Source: an uncultured Erythrobacter sp. (lineage in GTDB: Bacteria; Pseudomonadota; Alphaproteobacteria; Sphingomonadales; Sphingomonadaceae). Taken from it: DNA of 64,000 nucleotides. The notes below the pieces were generated by a model that was given only the letters and a program-made list of their open reading frames with translations, made no database searches and had not been told where the DNA came from. Positions within the stretch are counted from its first letter, which is position 1. The number at the start of each line of letters is the position of its first letter. This document shows, piece by piece, positions 58,400-64,000 of this stretch. The stretch spans positions 287,501 through 351,500 of the forward strand of contig NZ_CANMIJ010000001.1 in assembly GCF_947497915.1 (NCBI RefSeq), written 5' to 3'. The translations under genes were made by a program, and so were the position numbers.

Positions 58400-60067
58400 A
58401 TGTCGGATGACCATACCGATCAAGAGCTTCAGGCGGTTGTCGCCAAAGCCTATGCAGCCATTGCGGAGCCTGAGAGCTTCGTCCCGCTGCTCAATCAAAT
58501 GATCGAAGCCGATGAAAAGCTCGGCGGGATCGGTGCGGCGGCCGATATGCATTTCCAGAATGCGGAATCGATCCTTGATAAGGTTTATCCTCTGAAAGAG
58601 GCCGATTACACCGCGCTTCATACGCATCTGGAAGCGCGGATCGATTGCGACCTCGCTCTTGATGAGAATATGCGGGTCATCTCGCTCAATGATAAAGTGT
58701 TTGAAGGCGACTGGATTGGGCAAGGCGGGTTTGCGCCGGAAAACCTATTCGATCCAGCCCGTGCCACTTTGGATCAGCAACGCCTGCGCGAGGCAAAACA
58801 AGGCGATGAGCGGCTGTTCATCAGACTTTTCACTCGGACAGATGACGATTCTGGACGGTGGTTTTGCGCCTTTCGTGCGCCGATTGGCGGAGCGCATGTC
58901 ATCGCATTGCAGGCCGTCCGATTGCGCTGGGACGACCGTAGCGGCGCTGCGTTTGAGCAGGCGATGGAGTTGACGCCAACAGAAGGCGCCTTGACACGCC
59001 ACCTCGTCACTGGCGGTAAGCTGCGCGATTTCGCGGAAGGCAGGGGCACGGCGCTGGGTACAGTTCGCAACCAGTTAAAAGCGTTGCAGCGCAAACTCGC
59101 GATCAATTCCAAAGAGGATTTGCTGCTGCTTTACGCGGGTTTCATCCACTCGCTCGCGCCCACCGCTGAAACCGCTGAAAGCATTGAGCATGTTTGCCCA
59201 AACATGTTCGTCGACCCCGCAGGCGGGACAATTGCGTGGGAAGAATATGGTGATCCGCGCGGCCGGCCCGTGCTGTTTTTCCACGCGCTCGAAGGGCCGC
59301 TATTCACGGCGCGAGTCAATGAGGCGGCGCGTGATTTCGGCCTGCGACTGATCGGCCCTTGGCGCCCGAATTACGGCGGGACTACCGGCGGGAAACCGGG
59401 TGCGAGTTCGCCCATGGAGTTTGCCGAAAGGCTCCCCGCCTTGCTTGACCATCTGAATTTAGACCGTGTGGTGGCGCTTGGCACTCAGGCGGGTACCCCG
59501 TTTATGGCAGCCTTCGTGAAGAGCTACCCAGAGCGTGTTGCCGGCGCGGTCGCGGCTGGGCCGTTCTTCCCGATCGCGCAATCCAGCGACTATGAATTTT
59601 TGCAAAAACGCCAGCGCACCCATTTCCGCATTTCGCGCCTGACACCCGCTTTCGCCCGCGTTTATATGCGTGCGATGCTGGCCAGCATGGGTACCGGTGA
59701 ATTCTATAAATTCGTGCAGGATTACTATGATAACTGCCCGCGCGAACTGGAGACGGTGCAGCAGCCCGAGATGATCCTAAACTTCCGCAAAGCGGCGAAT
59801 TACGTCTTGCCCGAAGGATCGGATGGCCCGGTGGACACAATGCTAAATTGGTCAGCAGAATGGAGCCATTTGCTGCGCGATATGCCAATCCCGCTGAAAG
59901 TGATGATTGGCGGGGCGGACTCCAACGCTTCGCCCGAATTCTCGCGGCTTTCCTGTGAACGCTATGGCTTGGCAGAACCTGTCATATTGCCGGGGGCAGG
60001 CAGTTTCTTGATCGCAGACAAGCCTCGCGATGTGATGGAAGTCCTTCGGCGCGAGTTTGACGACTAG
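58400..60067 (+). CDS. LuxR-type regulator fused to an inactive alpha/beta-hydrolase domain
   Basis: 555 residues. The N-terminal ~180 residues look like a PAS-type sensor. A GerE/LuxR-like helix-turn-helix occupies about 190-250 (LTPTEGALTRHLVTGGKLRD, GTALGTVRNQLKALQRKLAI). Residues 270-555 form an alpha/beta-hydrolase fold (WEEYGDPRGRPVLFFHALEG). The nucleophile elbow, normally GxSxG, is GTQAG (361-365), so the Ser is Gln; the His position reads PGAGSFL, where active relatives have GxGHFL, so the His is Ser. Both are lost, and the domain is probably a ligand sensor, as in other receptors built on hydrolase folds. Next to the LacI gene. Confidence 0.82.
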   Translation: MSDDHTDQELQAVVAKAYAAIAEPESFVPLLNQMIEADEKLGGIGAAADMHFQNAESILDKVYPLKEADYTALHTHLEARIDCDLALDENMRVISLNDKVFEGDWIGQGGFAPENLFDPARATLDQQRLREAKQGDERLFIRLFTRTDDDSGRWFCAFRAPIGGAHVIALQAVRLRWDDRSGAAFEQAMELTPTEGALTRHLVTGGKLRDFAEGRGTALGTVRNQLKALQRKLAINSKEDLLLLYAGFIHSLAPTAETAESIEHVCPNMFVDPAGGTIAWEEYGDPRGRPVLFFHALEGPLFTARVNEAARDFGLRLIGPWRPNYGGTTGGKPGASSPMEFAERLPALLDHLNLDRVVALGTQAGTPFMAAFVKSYPERVAGAVAAGPFFPIAQSSDYEFLQKRQRTHFRISRLTPAFARVYMRAMLASMGTGEFYKFVQDYYDNCPRELETVQQPEMILNFRKAANYVLPEGSDGPVDTMLNWSAEWSHLLRDMPIPLKVMIGGADSNASPEFSRLSCERYGLAEPVILPGAGSFLIADKPRDVMEVLRREFDD

Positions 60068-60132
60068 TCGCCCGGCATTTCCCGGCAAACCCGTTGCTAG
60101 ATAAGGTGTGCGCAGTTTTCCCGCTTGCGCTG

Positions 60133-60176
60133 GCATAGCAAGACGTTGTCCGGCATAGCTGCACGCATAGCTATGC
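60133..60176. promoter_or_regulatory. array of LacI-type half-sites before the LacI gene
   Basis: GCATAGC occurs at 60133-60139 and 60153-60159, and the perfect palindrome GCATAGCTATGC is at 60165-60176, 25 bases before the ATG. Likely an autoregulatory operator. A near-identical palindrome sits upstream of zwf. Confidence 0.6.
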
Positions 60177-60200
60177 AATGCCCTTTGGGAGGGGCGCACA

Positions 60201-61220
60201 ATGGATAATGTCCGCAAACCAGCGCGGGTCACCAGTTTCGATGTTGCGGAGTATGCTGGCGTGAGCCAGTCGACGGTAAGCCGCGCGCTTTCGGGATCTT
60301 CTGTGATTAGCGAGGCGACCCGCGACAAAGTGCTCGGTGCGGCGCAGGAGCTGGGATATTATGTCGATGAACGCGCAGCGCGGCTGCGACGCGGGCATAC
60401 CGGCACTCTTGCCACAGTCGTAATTTGCAAACCGAACAGCGGCGCGCGCGATGTGAACCCGTTTGCCTACGCTCTGCTGGGCGGCATTTGCGCCGCAGCG
60501 TCAGAGCGGGGCCTCGAAGTGCTGGTCTCGCTACAGTCGGAAGAAGATCGGCTGTTCGGTCACTATGTCGAACGCGGACAGGCGGAGGGCATGATCGTCA
60601 TCGGCACCACCGCCAATCGCAAAGCGTGGGATTATTTCCGCCATGTCGGCGAGGCGACGCAGCCTGTTGCCTATTGGGGATCGCCGCTGGGTGATCTCGA
60701 TTGGGTGTCCTCTGACAATGAAGCCGGCGCGCGGCTCGCGGCGGAGCATCTTGTCGAACGGGGCTGTAAGAACCTTATCGTTGTCGGCTCGCATACCAGT
60801 GCACAGCGGCAATTTGGCGAGCGGGTCGATGCCTTTATCGCGCGTGCCAAAGAGCTGGGCGTTTCAGCGGAGCTCACCACAATTGAGCCGGGCGGTGCGC
60901 GGCGAGAGCAGGGCCGCATGGCCGTCGAAAACCTGCTTGAAAGTGGGCAGGACTTCGACGGTATCTTCGCCGTATGCGATGCGCTGGCATTTGGAGTGAT
61001 GGACGCGTTACAGGCCGTAGGTCGCAGCGTGCCCGACCACGTCAAACTCGTCGGGTTTGACGGTATTCCGGCGAGCGAACTGACCACTCCGCCGCTCTCC
61101 ACAATTGAGCCTGATCTGGATCAAGCTGGCCGGTTGCTGGTGGAAGCTGTCGCGGATGGCAGTGAAGAGCCAAGCGTGCGGCGCGTGCCCGTTAAACTGT
61201 TGGTGCGCGGCAGTTCTTAA
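60201..61220 (+). CDS. LacI-family transcriptional regulator
   Basis: 339 residues. Helix-turn-helix and hinge: VTSFDVAEYAGVSQSTVSRA LSGSSVISEATRDKVLGAAQ; effector domain with GGICAAASERGLEVLVSLQS and DFDGIFAVCDALAFGVMDAL, of the periplasmic-binding fold. GGGAGG lies 8 bases before the ATG. By its operators it should regulate itself and the zwf operon. Its 3' end overlaps the next, opposite gene by 4 bp. Effector sugar unknown. Confidence 0.94.
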   Translation: MDNVRKPARVTSFDVAEYAGVSQSTVSRALSGSSVISEATRDKVLGAAQELGYYVDERAARLRRGHTGTLATVVICKPNSGARDVNPFAYALLGGICAAASERGLEVLVSLQSEEDRLFGHYVERGQAEGMIVIGTTANRKAWDYFRHVGEATQPVAYWGSPLGDLDWVSSDNEAGARLAAEHLVERGCKNLIVVGSHTSAQRQFGERVDAFIARAKELGVSAELTTIEPGGARREQGRMAVENLLESGQDFDGIFAVCDALAFGVMDALQAVGRSVPDHVKLVGFDGIPASELTTPPLSTIEPDLDQAGRLLVEAVADGSEEPSVRRVPVKLLVRGSS

Positions 61221-62017
61221 GCGGTCTCTGAGACCTCTACGGTTGAATAATGAAAGTCGCTTAGCCCAAAGGTTGTGAGGAAGCTCACATCGGCAGCATC
61301 ACGTCCGACCCCGATTTTCACAATGTCGTGCGGACTGGCCATGCCTGTTCCATCGACAAGGTGCCATTTTCCTCCGTCTTCATGCGCTGGATCGGCGAGA
61401 AAAACTTCGGCGACGGCATGGAAATCTGGCGGGCTCACCCCCGGTGAGAAGCACGCGACGTAACGGGCCGGAATGGCGGAGGCGCGCGCCAGCGTGATGA
61501 GAACATGCGCATAGTCGCGGCAAACGCCCTGACGCGCGATAAATGTGTCGCCCGCATCGGTATAGGGGCCGCTGGCACCCGGTGCGTAGGTAAGGTTTTG
61601 CTCGATCCAGTCGCGGATTGCTGCAATCCGAGCGCCTCCGAAAGTGCCTTCAAATTCACGATCGGCGAAATCATGAAATTTGTCGGCTGCGCAATAGCGG
61701 GAATCGAAGAGGTACTGAACTGCCTCCCCCGGCAATTGGTGCAGAGGTAGTGCGGGTAGGTTTGCGAGGTCAGCGGCTTTGCGATCAACCTCAACTTGCG
61801 CTGAATAAGCGGCTTCAACGCGGCCATCGGTTTGCAACCAAATCCGCTCGCCAATGCCATCCTGCGCAGCGACGCGGCTGATGTTTTTTGCCCCGCCTAG
61901 ATTTGTCTTGGATGACACAATCGCCTGCCCATCCATTGCCGCTGCCTCGAATTGAAGCAGCACATCTGTGGGTTGGCTTACTTCAAAAGCAAACGCGGCA
62001 TTGATGGTGATCGGCAT
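61217..62017 (-). CDS. transglutaminase-like protein
   Basis: 266 residues. Catalytic triad Cys, His and Asp in ARQGVCRDYAHVLITLAR, DFHAVAEVFLADP and WHLVDGTGM. An N-terminal beta domain (INAAFAFEVSQPTDVLLQFE) is typical of the bacterial transglutaminase-like group. No signal peptide. Peptidase or amidase; substrate unknown. Sixteen bases downstream of the rimO stop, in the same direction, so probably one transcript. Confidence 0.9.
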   Translation of the reverse strand: MPITINAAFAFEVSQPTDVLLQFEAAAMDGQAIVSSKTNLGGAKNISRVAAQDGIGERIWLQTDGRVEAAYSAQVEVDRKAADLANLPALPLHQLPGEAVQYLFDSRYCAADKFHDFADREFEGTFGGARIAAIRDWIEQNLTYAPGASGPYTDAGDTFIARQGVCRDYAHVLITLARASAIPARYVACFSPGVSPPDFHAVAEVFLADPAHEDGGKWHLVDGTGMASPHDIVKIGVGRDAADVSFLTTFGLSDFHYSTVEVSETA

Positions 62018-62032
62018 CGAAAAATGCCGCGG

Positions 62033-63421
62033 TCAGGACGCGATTACGCCGAAAAGGTCGTGCGCATCGGCGTCTTCGACGCTGACCATCACAATATCGC
62101 CTTGAGCTACGTTTTCGGGAACATTGCGCAGATACACCGCACCGTCTATTTCCGGCGCATCCGCCTGTGAACGGCCCGTTGCGCCGATGTCCCCGTCTTC
62201 GTCAGGCTCACCTAAGTCGTCAATAATGACAGGAATGCTGCGGCCGACTTTGGCGGTTAGTTTTGCCGCGCTGATCCGCTCGGTTACTTCCATCAGACGG
62301 GCGTAACGCTCTTCCTTGATGTCCTCCGGCACCGGATCGGGCAGGTCATTTGCCTTAGCGCCTTCGACTGGCTCAAACCGGAACGCACCTACGCGGTCGA
62401 GCTGCGCTTCTTCCAGCCAATCGATGAGATATTTGAAATCGTCCTCGCTCTCACCGGGGAAGCCGACGACGAAGGATGATCGCACGGCGATGTCCGGGCA
62501 AATGTCGCGCCAGCCTTTAAGCCGTTCCAGAACCTTCGCTTCATTCGCGGGGCGGCGCATGCGTTTGAGTACGCTGGGCGCGGCATGTTGGAATGGGATA
62601 TCGAGATACGGCGTCAGCAGCCCTTCCGCCATCAGCGGGATCACATGATCGACATGGGGGTAGGGGTAGACATAGTGCAGGCGAACCCACGGGGCGACAT
62701 CTTCCGATGTGCGCAGCTGGCCAAGCTCGCGGGCGAGGTCGGTCATATGGGCGCGCACTTCGCGCCCTTTCCATTGGCGCGGATCGTGGCGGGTATCGAC
62801 ACCATAGGCCGAGGTATCCTGACTGATCACGAGCAGCTCTTTCGTGCCTGCCGCGACCAGCTTTTCGGCCTCGCGCAGCACCGCGTCAATCCGGCGGCTC
62901 GCTAGCTTTCCGCGAAGATCGGGAATGATGCAGAACGAGCAGGAGTGATTGCAGCCTTCGGAGATTTTGAGATAGCTATAATGACGCGGCGTCAGTTTGA
63001 TGTCAGGCTGCGGGATCAGATCGACATACGGCCCTTGCGAGGGCGGGGCGTGCGTGTGCACCGCCTCGACGACCTGCTCATATTGGTGCGCGCCTGTGAC
63101 AGCCAATACCTGCGGATGCGCGGCGCGGATCGCGTCCGCCTCTTCGCCCATACAGCCGGTTACGATGACACGGCCATTTTCGGAGATTGCCTCCCCAATC
63201 GCGGCAAGGCTTTCTTCTTTGGCACTATCTAGGAAGCCGCACGTGTTGACGAGCACGACGTCTGCGCCTGCATAATCGGGGCTCATCGCGTAGCCATCTG
63301 CGCGTAAGCGGGTGAGAATGCGTTCGGAATCGACCAGCGCCTTGGGACAGCCAAGCGAGACCATGCCGACGCGTTTCTGGTCGGCCAAGGTCGTAGGGTT
63401 CGAGGTGGTTGCAGTGTTCAT
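62033..63421 (-). CDS. rimO: ribosomal protein S12 methylthiotransferase
   Basis: 462 residues. Radical-SAM enzyme that methylthiolates Asp88 of S12. N-terminal UPF0004 cluster cysteines ([44 protein letters not shown]), radical-SAM CxxxCxxC in [19 protein letters not shown], and a TRAM domain at the end ([14 protein letters not shown]). RimO rather than MiaB, by the [10 protein letters not shown] and DLRGKLASR signatures. Confidence 0.95.
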   Translation of the reverse strand: MNTATTSNPTTLADQKRVGMVSLGCPKALVDSERILTRLRADGYAMSPDYAGADVVLVNTCGFLDSAKEESLAAIGEAISENGRVIVTGCMGEEADAIRAAHPQVLAVTGAHQYEQVVEAVHTHAPPSQGPYVDLIPQPDIKLTPRHYSYLKISEGCNHSCSFCIIPDLRGKLASRRIDAVLREAEKLVAAGTKELLVISQDTSAYGVDTRHDPRQWKGREVRAHMTDLARELGQLRTSEDVAPWVRLHYVYPYPHVDHVIPLMAEGLLTPYLDIPFQHAAPSVLKRMRRPANEAKVLERLKGWRDICPDIAVRSSFVVGFPGESEDDFKYLIDWLEEAQLDRVGAFRFEPVEGAKANDLPDPVPEDIKEERYARLMEVTERISAAKLTAKVGRSIPVIIDDLGEPDEDGDIGATGRSQADAPEIDGAVYLRNVPENVAQGDIVMVSVEDADAHDLFGVIAS

Positions 63422-63488
63422 ATTGGCCGCGCCCCTACACGTAGGAGGACAATTGCGCTAGTTCCGTGACAGGACAGGGAGAATTCTA

Positions 63489-63887
63489 ATGGCTGATTTT
63501 GCACTTTGGCCCGTGCTGGCAGGCGCGGCGGCGTTTTTTGCAGTTGGGGCGCTTTGGTACGGGGTGATCTTCGGGAAGGCTTGGCAGAGCGCGGCGGGCA
63601 TGTCTGATGAGCAAGTCCAAGGCGGCAATATGCTTGTTATCTTTGGGCTGACATTTCTGTTCGAAATGCTGATCGCGATGGTGCTGTGGCACCTGATTGC
63701 GCGCACCAACCCTGCGGCTCATGTTGTGATGATGATGTCGGTGGGCTTTGCCGTGGGCGTGATGATCCCTGCAGTGGGCATCCACTACCTCTACTTGCGC
63801 AAAAGCTTCACCCACTTCTTGATTGATGCGGGCCACATGATCACAGGAATGGCCGCAATGGGAGGTGTGTTTTTGTTGTTCGTGTGA
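63489..63887 (+). CDS. DUF1761 membrane protein
   Basis: 132 residues with four membrane helices (FALWPVLAGAAAFFAVGALW, MLVIFGLTFLFEMLIAMVLW, and two more). FGKAWQSAAGMSDEQVQGGN is typical of DUF1761. Function unknown. Divergent from rimO. Confidence 0.88.
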   Translation: MADFALWPVLAGAAAFFAVGALWYGVIFGKAWQSAAGMSDEQVQGGNMLVIFGLTFLFEMLIAMVLWHLIARTNPAAHVVMMMSVGFAVGVMIPAVGIHYLYLRKSFTHFLIDAGHMITGMAAMGGVFLLFV

Positions 63888-64000
63888 CAAAATTCGGACG
63901 CGAAAGCGACCGCAAGCGCGACTGGGCGTCCAAGCTTATGCGAGGAAATCACGCGCCGGATGGGGCGCGCAAAGCATCAGTGCCCGTCGCCCTGTGTGGT

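Noticed and set aside
63888..64000. Any gene after the DUF1761 protein
   Set aside because: The last 113 bases contain no start, terminator or frame that I can support.

Overview
The window looks like a chromosomal segment of a Sphingomonadales alphaproteobacterium, most likely in the Erythrobacteraceae. I infer this from the rRNA operon that ends 23S-5S-tRNA-fMet, the alphaproteobacterial initiator tRNA, the DUF1465 and DUF465 genes, the zwf-edd-glk Entner-Doudoroff operon, and CtrA-like TTAACCAT boxes in front of chemotaxis genes. No taxonomic search was possible.

Layout. (1) 1-2385: 3' part of a 23S rRNA gene, 5S rRNA and initiator tRNA. (2) 2513-7350: a type II-C CRISPR-Cas locus directly behind the tRNA. 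It has a tracrRNA on the minus strand, an intact 1053-residue cas9, a cas1-cas2 region broken in three independent ways, and an array of six repeats and five spacers. The effector and guide parts look functional; spacer acquisition looks dead. (3) 7920-10886: a 2.97-kb IS1595-family element bounded by perfect 24-bp inverted repeats. It carries the transposase plus passengers: a P63C-domain gene overlapping the transposase gene, and a Panacea (SocA/DUF4065) antitoxin with an overlapping probable toxin of unrecognised family. (4) 10887-12940: tRNA-Leu(CAG) and decayed genes. (5) 13501-23960: a one-strand chemotaxis cluster cheA-cheW-cheY-cheB-cheR, a GGDEF-EAL protein and two chemoreceptors, with CtrA-like boxes before cheA and before the GGDEF-EAL gene. 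(6) 24036-49517: mostly ordinary genes: transporters, a class II aldolase, a TonB-dependent siderophore receptor with a Fur-like box, ArsC-like protein, lipB, an Old Yellow Enzyme, nadA, an acyl-CoA ligase, glpK, ptsP, rodZ, cpoB-like, tilS and an L,D-transpeptidase. (7) 49651-61220: glucose catabolism genes zwf, edd, glk and a very divergent PEP-carboxylase-like gene, two secreted proteins, a LuxR-type regulator fused to a catalytically dead alpha/beta-hydrolase, and a LacI regulator. (8) 61217-63887: transglutaminase-like protein, rimO and a DUF1761 membrane protein.

How parts work together. The tracrRNA anti-repeat (27 nt) pairs with the array repeat when the array is read from the minus strand, so crRNA, tracrRNA and Cas9 form a plausible interference set without new spacer uptake. 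The LacI gene is preceded by GCATAGC half-sites including a perfect 12-bp palindrome, and a near copy lies upstream of zwf, which suggests that this regulator controls the Entner-Doudoroff operon as well as itself.

The most unusual items are the adaptation-dead type II-C locus, the transposon with a Panacea toxin-antitoxin pair, the LuxR/pseudo-hydrolase regulator, and the divergent PEPC-like protein inside the zwf operon.
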